The notes under the pieces are model-generated. The model did no database searches. It saw only the letters and a list, made by a program, of their open reading frames with translations, and was not told where the DNA came from. DNA of 64,000 nt, taken from contig CM050648.1 in NCBI GenBank assembly GCA_027574665.1, forward strand, positions 141,484,175-141,548,174, written 5' to 3'. This DNA comes from Rhynochetos jubatus (Eukaryota; Chordata; Aves; Eurypygiformes; Rhynochetidae). Position numbers and translations under genes: made by a program. Shown here one piece after another: positions 12,859 through 25,612 of the stretch. Positions within the stretch are counted from its first letter, which is position 1. Each line of letters opens with the position of its first letter.

Positions 12859-15814
12859 AGAAGTTCTTCACATGAGCATGGCTGTATCACCTGAATAAAT
12901 TGCAATTCAATGAGACTGAACTGGTAATACAAACCAAAGCACATCATTGGACCAGTTGGATATAGGAAAACAAGCAGAAAGAAATCCTTACTGTGTGCAA
13001 CTTTTGCTTTTAAAACCAAAATGAATGGCAAGAAGCAAAGGTTGCACGCTTGGATGAAAGACGGTTGATGAGGACAAGAAATCCTTCTGGGAGCTTGATA
13101 TCTTTTTAGCACATAAATTTTTGCGAAATTCAGAATTCGGTCAGCATCTACCACATCAAGCTCCCCAGCTTATCTGGGAGCTCTACAGACCCTCCCTGCA
13201 TGTGCAATGAATAAATAAAGATTGTGAACAGCAGAAGCCACATTTCTTCTGGGTGAAGTCTGTCTGCGCAGACACACCATATGAATGAAACCATTTTCAA
13301 TTCACAACTCTTATTAATTTGGTGACAGAGGGGGAGAACACAAGACTGATGGGTACAATGAGCTAATTGGATAAAAGGCATGTGAAAACACTATAGCTAT
13401 AATGTACTTCGTTAGCATATGCAAATGAGATAATTATACAGGCTGATAGCAGTTAGGCACAGTAATACAGTCCATGTGAACTGTCCACAAATACTTTTGA
13501 GATCAAGAAATGAAAGTAAATTCTTTAAACATCCTAATTGGTTGCCAAAAGGAAATTCATTCCAGCTAGAACTTAATTCAGTGTAAAGTAACGTAACCCA
13601 TTTGATCTCAATGGAGATCAAAAAACACAACCATATCCAGACAATCTTGGATTAGGACGCATTGTTTGTATATATTTACTCCATAAAGTTGTTATGCAAA
13701 AACAACCTAAATGAGATGCAGGCTTTGTGAAATCATTCATTACTATTTCTTATGTGTTATTAGTCAGCTGAACATCGTCCTGTTCGTGCAAGGAGACACC
13801 AGATCTCCCTAAAACCCAGGTTTGCATACAGGATTTGTACAAGTCAGATGGATAGTCAGATGTTTCTCATTCCCTCAATTGCACTCAGTGATTTTGCACT
13901 TCACATGCCTTTTGCTTACACAGATTTAGACCAGCCTCTCACCTTTCAAACTATTAAAGTACCTCAGAAACATTTTCTAGGGAATTATTCAGGTAGACAA
14001 CATTTTTTCTACTTGATTTGCTATGAAATGACAAGCACTGTTAAACCAAAGGTTAATCATTGTTTAAGTTTAATGACACTAAAAGAAACAGGTCAGGTGA
14101 GAAAGCAATTGCACTTTCATTTTTGCTGTCACAGGTCAGTTATAGCTTTCGATTCAAATTCCACCCCACGCAAAGAGTTGCTAACAACATCCTACTTCAA
14201 ATTCTAATGTACTACAACTGCAGAGCAAGCATGTGAGCTGGCAGTAATCGGGCCATTTGTAAAGCATACACAGATTCTTTGATTCACCCTGGCCATTAAA
14301 CTGTTTGAAAAGATTATTTTATTGTTCCACATTAAGAGGCAGTGCTTCTGACAATTTGGTTTACAGAGGAGTGCTCCATTTCATTTGTATACAAGACTGT
14401 TCTGCCATTTTCATGCATTTAAGGACCTCAAAGTCATCCTCACCTGCAGTTTCTCCCATTTTGGTATGGACTCAACATGAAAAACAACAAAAAAGGGGAA
14501 TCAGCTTAAAAAGACAGCATTTGTTTTCTCTGTGACCAATAGCTCTTCTGCCCCGAAATACATGAAGAGCTGAAAAGTCATCTGTAAGCCTCTATGATTC
14601 TACATCAGCAGGGAGCTGCTCATAGCAGTAATAGAGCTTCCTTCTGATCTCATCCTCCTTTGTACCGTGGCATATCCATTTGGTTCTATGATGTGACTCT
14701 TCCTTTACACCAGCATCAAGGAGATCAGAATCAAATCTTCCACCTGCTGTGGGTGAGTTAATGGGCATTGTTAATCCAATATGCATCTATGCTTTGCCCT
14801 GCTAGCCAAAATAATTAGCCCTCCAACAAAGAAAGAGCCTTTGAAAACTTAGACATGGGCAGGAAATAAGCAATAGAAGTAGATCATGAGGCTTATAAGG
14901 CTATAGAAAGCCTCTGTAAGCTTTCTTTTCTTCCTTTTCATCCACACAATATGAAAAAGAAGGGCCTACAGCTCTAATCTTTTGGGCACTAACATCAGGA
15001 CCCACATATTTTACACACAAAAAGAATTTTCAAAACTGACCTTGTTTGAAAGAAAAAACAAAGAAGACAGTGATATTGGCTTGACCTAAAAAGTCAGGGC
15101 TGATGTTACAAAGAGCACATACAGGGAAAGAGGCACTGTGCTTTCAAAAAACTAAGTGTGGGACAAAAGAGATGAGTTTGCCTTTATTTGCAGATTGTAT
15201 ATGAATTCAGGGATGACTCTGGCTCTTTGGAACTAGACCACTGCCAGATGCAAAGCTATGGAGAATGACTCTTCCCTGAGGCATAGCACTGAGTCTTCAT
15301 GCAATGGGCCAACCACTCTGGGTGTGATCTGATGAAAATGGGCTGTTGGTATAGATCAGTTCCACAGTATCACCAGGGTTGAAATCAAAAATTGGCTTTA
15401 AAATGGTAGTATCGCGGCCGAACAAAAGGAATGCCTTGAAGCATTCAGGTATTTCTCTTTTCAGAGAATGCAGTGAGCATTGTTCAAATATGTAAAACAC
15501 GAAGACAGCTCTAGTTCTACAATATTGACATGATTTTTTTTCCCCTGTAAATCTAATTCAGGCATGAGCATAACAAAAGTCTGCATTAAAAATTCTCGCT
15601 TTCAGTGCTGCAGCGTTGGAGCATTGCCATGGGCTCTTTGAAGAGTCACTCCACATCCACATATATTTTCACCCTTTCAACCCAATTCTATATTGTTACT
15701 ACTGAGTGGTGGAGCCACCTTTGAAAACATACAATACAGGTGATTTTCAATTGTGTAAAGCTGTGTTTGGCATTAGGCATTTGAGATCATGGGAATAGCC
15801 TTTCAAAGTGCCTG

Positions 15815-15890
15815 GACCAAAGCATAGTGAAGTCAATGGAAAATCTCCAGGTGACTTCACTGGGCCTTGGATCCAGTCCAAACTCTGGAG
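15815..15890. repeat. Possible palindromic ancient amniote repeat
   Basis: TGAAGTCA at 15828-15835 and its exact reverse complement TGACTTCA at 15852-15859 flank a 16-base spacer, followed by 'cactgggccttggatcca'. Pairs of 'gaagtcaatgg' and 'tgacttcactgg' with a 'ttggatc' tail are typical of old palindromic DNA-transposon relics in birds and reptiles. The inverted repeat is seen directly; the family is inference. Confidence 0.35.
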
Positions 15891-16269
15891 CCTCAAAGTC
15901 TGGAAGTCTCAACTGGGCTTGAGTTAGTCCTAATTGTTCAAAAACAGACTAAGAATTTTGCAAGGTCAACCTCCTCCACACATGCTGCGTCCGATTTTGC
16001 AATGACTGGCGAGTCTCCTCGCAGGCCGCAGGCGTTCAGCACCTTGCAAAACGAACGGTCATTTTAGGATTAACCTTCTTGCAAAAGTCACGGCAGTGGA
16101 TGTGCAGTGGAGTCCTTACGTTGTCTCAATCCTTCTCTGCCAAAATTCATCCAGCTGTGCAGTTTAGTCATCTTTAGCCACACGTTGTGGTTGCGGCTCA
16201 TCTGCTGAACTTAGAAAGCCACAGGGAAATTCACTTCTAGGAGACTATTCTCTCCAGGAATCAGCTAAG

Positions 16270-16288
16270 AAAAATAAATAAATAAAAC
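16270..16288. repeat. AAAT microsatellite
   Basis: A short run of about four AAAT units ending in AAAACC. There is no associated gene or recognised transposon. Confidence 0.7.
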
Positions 16289-18414
16289 CAAAAATACAAG
16301 AATTTAAATTAAAAGTATGATTTGATCTCCGAAACAATTCTTTACCCCTAAAGTTCCCACCCAAGGAACCAGTTATATGTGTGTTTCAAGGAATTATATT
16401 GTTTAAAGAAACTGTAAATGTCACACAGCTAAAAGAGAGAGATGCAGCTAGATTTAGTTAAACAATTGACTAATAACTCAGTCAACAATATTCTTATCCT
16501 AGGTAGTAGTTATCAGCTCAGACAGCTGTTACAATCTTTCACTGTAATACTTAAAAGGCAAACCACCAAATTCAATACCATATTGTTTGTGTAGTAGTGT
16601 TTGTTTAAAGGTAAATCACTCATAAAAGTGTAATTTCCTGCTGATACATAATGGCGGATAGCGGCAGGAAGCCGGTCCGAGCAGACTGAGACCCTGAGAT
16701 ATGCACCGCTAAATCGCCAGCAGTACTTTACCCCGGCTCTAAAACGATTGTGTTTTTACACCCAGTCACACCTAAATTAGCACCAGCATATTAGGGCCTT
16801 CTTGCAGCCACCTCTTTTCTATTTGTGCAGCAGCACAAGATAAGAAAAGTGCTACAATCGATAGAGTGTTTCTCCGAATAAAGATTCCCTTCCTGCCGGG
16901 GAGACCCTGCTGGGCAAAATTCCCTCCTCAGTCTGTTTTAATTTGTTATAAAATCATACTTGCATTTTGGGTTTCCTTCTGCGTGCTTTCGGCTGACACA
17001 CTACCTCATAGGATTGCATAACTTGTGGAATGGCTAATTGAGGGTCCCAAATTCACTGGTTTCTGAGTGTCAGCAGCACAGTGTCAGCAACTGCCCTTGG
17101 CTTTGGAAGAGCTGCTCTAGATTCATGTCAGCATAACCAAAACGCCAATTAACTTCTAAGCATGTACTAACTCTTCACCCAATGGTCCCTCAACCTGTGT
17201 AGGGGCTGGCAGGGTGAAAGAAATGGGGATGCTCCCAGGAATTAAGCCTGAGACACTGACACTGTATCAAACATACGATGAAACATGCCCCAAGAGGAAT
17301 CACCTATTACTCCCATCTTGGTCCTTTCAGCTGAATGCTTTTTGGCCAACTTTATCTGCTTAAATCTCAGGTTGATGAGTCCAAGCTAATCAATGAAAAG
17401 AGAGGCAGAAAGCAATTCATGCTGTGCACTCTGCGTACCATTTTTGTGCAGAATGAGTCAGCATCCATCTCTCAGATGGTCCCTAGTGCCCAGAACAGGT
17501 GGATATGTATTTTACTTTCCCGCATTTTTCTAAAAAGGTATCCCGGGATGCCACCAATATGCTTCGAGGGCCTGATGCCAGGGCACTCCCCCTGTGCCAT
17601 GGAATGCACTGGAGCTGAAGACTGTGCAGACTGCGGAGGAAAGGACTCACACTGCATCTCTCACCCTTTCTCTGCCAAGAGCCTAATTGCTCAGCCAGCT
17701 TAAGAGAGGAAGCACAACTTGTGTCCTCTGCTCTCTCTTACCCGGCTGTACCTGAAAAGCCAGACCCAGCCAGACCTGGATCTAAGCCACAGCATTCAGA
17801 GGAAGTTTTGACAGAGTGAGGATGTAGAGCCTCATTCGGTAGGAAGGGCAGTTGCTGTGGAATTTGTGCTGGGACTCTCATGTTCTTTGGAGAGACCCTG
17901 ATACGTGCACATGTAGATATTTTTTACAGAATTCCTTTTAGCAGTCCACAGAAAGGAAATAGGAGTCCACAAAGATCACAGAAAAGTGAACTACTCTGCT
18001 ATATTTAAAATCATAAAACATTAATAGAAGGCTAAATTGGAAATCAGTTCCATCTTCCTCCATCTGCCAAGCCCTGCTTTCTCAGCAGCAAAGCACGTAG
18101 CTCGGGGAAATTCTCCCATCTCTCTCCATTAGGGCTCGATGTTATCAGCTTTTTCCTGTCACATACCAAAAAATTACCTTTAATTAGTTCAGTTTACAGC
18201 TATAATACCCAGCCTTGGAAACTTGTTTTGGGATATGAGGAACCAGTTGTCTTCTCAAGTGCCTTATGAATCATCAGCAGCAATAAATACATCAAAGTCC
18301 TGCAGTTCAAGAGGGCTGCGTCGCATAACTGAGGCCAATGATTAGTCCTGGAGATGGAGCTCCATTGAACATGCCGTTCCCCGTGCACAGTCCTGCATCC
18401 AGTCCAGTTCAGAC

Positions 18415-20104
18415 AAGAAAAGATGTTTCTATAAATGCATTAGCAACAAAAGGAGGGCTAAGGAGAATTTCCATTCTTTATGGGATGCAGGGAGAAACAT
18501 AATGACAAAGGACAAGGAAAAGGATGAGGTATTTAATGTCGTCTTTGCCTCAGTCCTTAATATTAAGACTGGCCCAGGTACCCAGACCCATGAGCTGCAA
18601 GACTCAGGGATGGGGAGCAGGATGAAGCCCCCACAATGCAGGGGAAAATGGTTAGTGACCTGCTGCACCACTTAGACACACACAAGTCAGTGGGCCGGAT
18701 GGGATCCACCCGAGGGGTGCAGCTGGCAGAAGTGCTCGCCAAGCCACTTGCCATCATCTATCAGCAGTCCTGGCTAACCGGGGAGGTCCCAGTTGACTGG
18801 AGGTTAGAAAATGTGATACCCATCTAAAAGAAGGGCTGGAAGGAGGATCCGGGAAAATATGGGGCTGTCAGTCTGCCTTTGGTGCCGGGGAAGGTTATGG
18901 AGCAGACCATCCTGAGTGCCATCACATGGTACAGGACAACCAGGCCCAGTCAGCGTGGGTTTATGAAAGGCAGGTCCTACTTGGCTAACCTGATGTCCTT
19001 CTGTGACAAGGTGACCCACCTAGTGGGTGAGGGAAAGGCTGTGGCTGGTGTGTGCCTGGACTTCAGTAAAGCCTTTGGCACCATTTCCTGCAGCATTCTC
19101 CTGCAGAAACTGGCTGCTCACGGCTTGGACTGGCACACCCTTTGCTGGGTGAAAAACTGGCTGGATGGTTGGGCCCAAAGAGGGGTGGTGAATGGAGCGA
19201 AATCCAGTTGTCAGCCGGTCACAATTGGTGTTTGCTCCCCAGGGCTCGGTATTGGGGCCAGTTCTGTTTAATGTCTGTATCAATGACCTGGATGAGGGGA
19301 TTGAGTGCACCCTCAGTCAGTTTGCAGATGACACCAAGTTGGGTGGGAATGTTGATGTCCCTGAGGGCCAGAAGGCTCTGCAGAGGGATCGGGACAGGCT
19401 GGATCAACGGGCTGAGGCCAATTGTACGAGGTACAACAAGGCCAAGTGCCGGGTCCTGCACTTGGGCCACAACAACCCCCTGCAATGCTACAGGCCTGGG
19501 GACAAGGGGCTGGGAAGCTGCCTGGAAGAAATGGACCTGGGGGTGTTGGTTGACAGGCAGCTGAATATGAGCCAGCAGTGTGCCCAGGTGGCCAAGAAGG
19601 CCAACAGCATGCTGGCCAGCATCAGGAACAGTGTGGCCAGCAGGACCAGGGCAGTGATCATCCCCCTGTACTAGAGACTGGTGAGGCTGCACCTTGAATC
19701 CTGTGGTCAGATTTGGGCCCCTCACTCCAAGAAAGACTGAGGGGCTGGAGCGTGTCCAGAGAAGGGAATGGAGCTGGGGAAGGGTCTGGAGCACAAGTCC
19801 TGCAGGGAGCTGGGGGTGTTCAGCCTGGAGGAGGCTCAGGGGAGATCTTATAGCTCTCTACATCTCGCTGAAAGGAGGGTGCAGAGAGGTGGGGGTTGGT
19901 CTCTTCTCCCAAATGACAAGTGATAGGACAAGAGGAAACAGCCTCAAGTTGTGCCAGGGGAGGTTTAGACTGGATATTAGGGAAAATATCTTCATGGAAA
20001 GGGCTGTCAGGCATTGGAACAGGCTGGCCTGGGAGGTGGTGGAGTCACCATCCCAAGAGGGATTTAAAAGACATGTAGATGTGGTGCTTAGGGACATGGT
20101 TTAG
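18415..20104 (+). pseudogene. Broken CR1 ORF2 (reverse transcriptase)
   Basis: Intact CR1 ORF2 encodes an endonuclease plus a reverse transcriptase that copies CR1 RNA at a nicked target. Here only the RT and C-terminal part survives, spread over several frames. 18636-19190 gives the HLDTHKS...LAEVL, SWLTGEVPVDWRLENV and GFMKGRS blocks, with an in-frame stop at 18825-18827 just after 'VIPI'. It also has a short deletion before the GFMKGRS block and the LDFSKAF motif that normally carries a catalytic aspartate. 19192-19674 continues one frame over with [11 protein letters not shown], then the catalytic FADDTKL motif at 19321-19341, and [14 protein letters not shown] stop after 'IPLY' at about 19672 and another shift lead into 19694-20104 with RGDLIALY and SDRTRGN. 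The catalytic residues remain readable but no continuous protein can be made. Confidence 0.9.
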
Positions 20105-20192
20105 TGGTGGACTTGGCAGTGCTGAGATAACAGTTGGGCTTGATGATCTGAAAGGTCTTTTCTAACCTAAACAGTTCTACGATGCTATGATT
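18415..20192 (+). mobile_element. CR1 LINE, 1.8 kb, carries ORF2 RT remnant
   Basis: This is the longest transposable element in the window: a 5'-truncated CR1 non-LTR retrotransposon. It begins in the ORF2 stretch before the reverse-transcriptase fingers ('KCFYK.ISNKRRAKEN' near 18418), runs through the RT palm and thumb and the CR1 C-terminal region, and ends in a short 3' UTR with 'cttgatgatctgaaaggtc', 'ttctaacctaaa' and 'ctacgatgctatgattc' at about 20140-20192. No endonuclease domain is present. The tail ('ggtttagtggtgg') differs from the 'ctagtggaggg' tail of the copies at 12, 40 and 42 kb, so it belongs to a different CR1 subfamily. It matches the fragment at 49989-50118. Confidence 0.95.
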
Positions 20193-23100
20193 CAGCTGTC
20201 ACGGCCCCTAGCCTATCTCAGCACTGAGAGGAACAAGAGCAAAAAGCTACCTTGTCTTTCTATCTCAGCAAGTGTATCCCAAATATGACCTAGGTAGAAG
20301 ACTTGCTTGCTAAAAACACCTTTACTTCCCAGGTTTGGTTTGATTTATGTTTTGTTTTGTTTTAACACAAATGTTTTTAGGAACACAATTTCCAGTTCAC
20401 AGTGAGCTGCTCACATTCCCTGAAGTTCATGTTGTTAGAAATGAAGGGGGTTTCATTTCCTGAGAAGTTTGATGAAATCCTATTGCAGGTTGCATAGTTC
20501 ACAACTAAATATAGCATTTGTCAATGCTTTCCTTGCTCGGAGGAAGAGAAGATTGTCTATTGGTTTCCTCTTCACTAAAGAGTTGCTAAAATAAAACGTC
20601 TTTGTTTAATTGAATGCCTCTGCAGACCCAGTCAGGTGCAAGTGCTATTTCTTCAAACAAAAGGATAACAAAGGAAACATGCAACTGCTGTATAACCTCT
20701 TTGAGGAAAGACTTACAAGCCAGTCATATGTTTCCCTCAGCGCTTCAAGGACAGAAGGAACAGCTGTCAGTCTGGGGGCAGCAGGATGGAGGAGGATCAC
20801 ACACTGTATAAAAGCAGAATAGGATCTGGAGTTAAATTGCAATCAGCAGGAGGAAAGGCTATGAGGGACACAGTTTTGCCATGGCAATTCTCTCTGCTGG
20901 ACCACTGCGTTTCTGCTGCGTTAGGTGGTTCCTCACCCCAAACATTCACTTGAAGACAATTCAGATTTTACAACGACCCTGGTGTGATTGAAGATGCCAC
21001 AATTTGGCATCACTTGCACAAAATGGATCTCTTTCTTTGTTATGACGATGGAGCTACTGGCCTGAGTCAAAGACTGGATAAACGTCTGTCTTTTTTAAAA
21101 TAAATATTATTTCTTATTATTGTTTGCACTGTAACACTGACTAAGAACCTCTTCATGACCTGAAGACTTCTTCATGATTACAGAGGCAGACCCTGCCCTT
21201 ACAGACTTGCATTTGAAATCAGCGAGAGAGAGAGATGTGGTATGGCAAAGATAACAGAAACAGAAAGGAAAGAATTAGGTTGTCAGAAATCACACGTTAG
21301 TGGCAGTGCCTGAATCCTGATTTTAGGATGTCAATGACAGAAGTTAGGAATATGGGGAAATAATTAAGGAAATCTCCCAGGAATTAATCACATAGTTGAT
21401 GATAAAGTTCAGGGCTCCTGAACAGCACTTTGTGTTAGTCATAACAACAGAATCCAGAATTACACGTTCTGTGAATAACATAAATTTGCAGTCTGTACTC
21501 TGAAAAAGCATAGGAATCTCAGGGTTTTCTTTTCTTAATTCATCTGAATTTGTTCTTTCTTCAGTCACAGCAGGGACAACTTTGCTGCTGTTGTAAGATG
21601 CATTTTCTAGTCTGTAAAATACTTCCACATGAACCTGAATCCATCCCCTCTTCGCTTCCTCCCTATCTTAAAATGGTACAGCCCCACGCTGATCTCTGGC
21701 TGTGGCAGCCCATGCATTCATAGCTCCCCAGACTGGAATGCCTTCTTTAGCAGCAGCAGAGCAAATCTGGACAATTACTGCAATTCACAGATTTGTAATC
21801 ATACAGGTTTTAAGGCCAGAGAGGCTGTCATGATCTCGTGATCGGAGAGTCTGACCTTTGGCATAACCCAGGGCAGAGAAATCCATGCAGAAGTTCCTGC
21901 AGAACCCTGCAGTCTCAATTTGTGGTTGTTGGTGGTTTGGAAACTATGGCTTGCTCCAGTCTCCTGATGATGGAGAATCACCACAGCCCTGGTCAGGTAT
22001 TGCAGTGGTTCGCTACCCTCGGTGAGTCACCTTAACACAAACCCTTTTAAGTCTCACTGGCCGCTTCCAAACCTGGAAACCAAGACATTTTGCAGATACC
22101 GTTTCAGTACAACACAAACTCTTGTTGGGTCTATTGTTGAGCCTAAAGCAGCCAACAGAAATCAGAGCTGGTGCTCAGAATATATGGAAATTCTCTGTAA
22201 AGTGTAACTGAGGGAGGAAAACCTACTTTCTACCTACATCATAAATTTACAAGCTGGTATATTATCCAACACAGACATTGTTATTTAAGCCAGTCTTGAC
22301 CTCAAAGAGAAGGTCTGACTTTGCCAAGAGGCAGCTCCTGAGGACATTGAAATGGAATTTCTCTTCCTATTTGAAAACATCTCTCACTGAAGCACTCTTT
22401 GGGGGAAATCACAAATGCAGGAAACAGCAGCTACAGTGCCGCATGTTTGTCCGTATAGAAGGAATGTGATGATATAATTTTGGAATGTGCTTTCTTTCTC
22501 AGGTTTTTGTTTTGGTGGTAGGAATGTCACTTTCTTAAAAAGTAAAGCACATTCTTGGCCATTCTTTTCCTCCCCCTCCTTCCAAATTTTGCCTACAAAT
22601 CAATATTCCCATCTCCTGCCATGTGTTTTTCCCAACCTGTCAGATACCGTTCTCATGTTACCAGTACAACCATCTGATGTCAGGCATCCCAACAGGCAAT
22701 TATAAATAGTCATTTACTATTAGCTAGGGGGCTTATTTATATAGATATAAGTTTCAAGATGTTCTTTGCTATTTTAACTTGAAAGCGTTATTTATTTGCG
22801 TTTGGCATAGAGGATTTGCCCATTTAAAACATGTCCGTTTCCATCATGCTGTGGTAAAACCCCAAGTGAAACCTTAGCCCTCTGAAATGAACCGTAAATA
22901 CTTCACGTTACCCATTTTCAGAGGAACCCAAAGGCATGTGACGTCCTGTTCTCCACGGATCTGACTGAACACCTCTCTTTTACACTCTGCCTGAGTGCCC
23001 GTTTCCCAATGGACAGATACTTACAGCCAGATAACATTTGTCAGTGCAGATGAAGCTGGCTAAGACGTGGAAATCTCCTTTACTATGCCTTTCTGTGGAA

Positions 23101-25484
23101 CTGTCACCTTTTTTCCCCATTTAAACGTAACCCATGTGTTATGCACTTCTACTGCATCACATCCCCTATTACATCATGCTTCTATGCTTCTGCTTCCAGT
23201 TGTTGTTAAGACTAAGGTTTAAGCAATATCCTCAAGGCCCTCAAGGACTAACGCCCCAAAGGGACTGAGGAGATGTTGGAGAAGGCACCTGCCCTTCCAA
23301 GAGGTAAACCCTGTCTCATCATGCCAGGTTGCTGTCTCTGGGTGCACTTTCCATCTCACAGAGAAATGAAAATTCAAATTTGTCCAGAGATGACACGGCA
23401 TCTTTTCTAGGTTTTTATCCTCAGAGAACAGCAAAGTTAACATCAGTCAAACTGCAATTTCTGATCAGGATCATCATGTCTGTACTAATGAACCCAGGAC
23501 TACTGAAACCCAATTCACTGTCCTTGATCTAATGTTCTCTCTGATCTCCAGGGTCATTTCTAATGAATGCTACTGCATTTTTTTAATCATAAAAGTCTTT
23601 CCTTTTATTGAAGAATGTTTGACAAGAGGTCAAGGATCTGTAATTGGACAGAGAATCAAAATTACCTAATATAATCAAGGGCACTGCAAGATCAAACATT
23701 GTCTTTTGCACTAGCAGAGCTGTCGCTACAAAAGAATTAAGAAGCCTGGCTGGCTGGGCAGATGTAATCCTGCAAGCATCAGCTAATATGTTTTCTTATG
23801 TCTTCTATATTGGCTACAAAATGATTATGCAAAACCAGAGGCTTCCTACTGCCTTACACCAGGACTGTGTGTGGGTGTAAGGGTGTGCCTTCACTGGAGC
23901 AGTTTACATGGCAGGGGCCAGAAACCCAACTCAACACGTCTCTGTATTCTTTAACAATTAGATAAACCAGTAATAAGTTCATAATTGCAATTCCACGAGG
24001 TAATTTCATGTGCCTGGGAGATGACAATATGCATACAATTAAAAGAAGAAAGCTTTTCATCCCTGCAACCTATATTACGGAATACTCTGGTCTTTTCTAT
24101 TTGCAGCACACAAGCACAAGGGAGGGCAGGGGTCACCCTGAGCAGCACGGAGGTACCAAGAGGGGAAGAGGGAATCCTCAAGGCTTAAATTCATTGAGTT
24201 CAGTTGAACAGAAAATACGGAAACGCATCTCTCTGATATGCCACCTCTTCCTAGCAATTTTCAGCTCTTGGGATGTATGCAAGAGGAAGTGTCTTGGGAT
24301 GAGGTTCTTAGATCTGGTATAACAAATAGGGTATGAAAAAACCCTTTTACTCTCACCATCTTTGAAATAACAAAGCAGCTCAATTTCTGAATTATTATAT
24401 TTAAGCTGTCTTTCAACTTTTCTTTTCCCCCCGACAGTTTTAAATCTCTCTGTGGGTGGAGGTCTAATGTCGGCACATGCAATTCTATACTTTAATAATT
24501 TTTTAACTACAAGATCAAAGCAAGTAGGTTTTTATTACTTCAGAGTCCGATACTTCATAACTTAACTATTGAATGTCAAGCAACAGCTCTTCTCAATGCA
24601 CTGCATTAAAACAAATCTTTCCAGCTACACCTCCCTTCCGCCAAGAAATGTACTAAAGAAGAAACAAAAAGAAGAATATTTTATTAATCATATGAAAATT
24701 AGTAGTAGTGCAAATAAAATATAACAAAATTGTTTCTACGTTTGCTCTGGGGCTGTGCGAGCCGTATACTGCCTAAGAAGAAACCCTGTGGCAGACACTG
24801 TTAACATCTTCATCTTATTCTAATTTCCAACACTTTTCTTCACTTGCCCTGCTCCCACACAGGAACACAGAGAAATTAATACCTGGCCCACAGCCAGGCT
24901 GTCTGGGTGAGTCCCCTGGGGTATTATTCAGCTGCCCACGGCAGTTCAGAGCCATCGCACCAGAAGAATGAAGGCAGCTTTTACCCTCTTGGTGTCAGTC
25001 CACCCCCTAACTGTGCATGAATCCCATTTCTGTTGCTGGTCCCTCTTGACTGCCCTATCTATGGGAATTCCTCACATCCATTTGCTAGTGTCTCACTCTC
25101 ATGGCTGTGTATCACGGGAATAAAGTTTTCCGGACTGACTGCACACTTGTTCATAAGCTCTCAGCTGACTTTTCTGCCACTGGATCACTCTGGGCAACCA
25201 GGCAGTCCCCCTGACCCTTGCCATTCAGGGACTCCCCGTGCACATGGATTTGCCGGATGGCATTTCCAACCGAGCAGAGCACGCACCACGCTTGCGCTTT
25301 GTTGCCAGGTTGAAATCCTCCCAAACACTTCTCTGTCACAAGCTGTTCCAATTAAGAAGGCATGCAGTAATACCCCTAATTACATTTTACTTTGATGGGA
25401 GATCTAGGCATTTTTTAAAAATGCATGTTGTACAGGGTTAGGAGAATCTCCATTTCAATTCCTTGCATATTTTGGCAGGAGCCG

Positions 25485-25612
25485 TGTCCCCGCCCTTTGG
25501 CGGGCTCCAGGCCCGACAGGCGCACATGCATCTCTTCTGCTACAGCAGCCCAGCCTCGGGATGCCAGACGCCAGCGGAGCGATGCGGGGTTATTTTTGCT
25601 GACTCACCCCAA
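25485..25612. other. Orphan CpG-dense patch with short hairpin
   Basis: About ten CpG dinucleotides lie within roughly 130 bases, against a CpG-depleted background. The patch includes a perfect six-base-stem hairpin, CCCGCC-CTTT-GGCGGG, at 25489-25504, which also offers GC-box-like sequence on both strands. No ATG/donor pair or recognisable exon is attached. It could be a small regulatory element, an unrecognised first exon, or a recently inserted GC-rich repeat. The base pattern is seen; function is unknown. Confidence 0.35.

Larger units (their letters stand above)
12859..18414. other. Gene-free interval, AT-rich
   Basis: I see no gene. Items inside are a possible palindromic ancient repeat at 15815-15890, an AAAT tract at 16270-16288, and a small cluster of CpG dinucleotides at about 16650-16745 in otherwise CpG-poor DNA. 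Short open frames show no recognisable motif. Confidence 0.4.

Noticed and set aside
19219..19794. 191-codon minus-strand open frame
   Set aside because: It is the antisense of the CR1 reverse-transcriptase region and has no meaning of its own.
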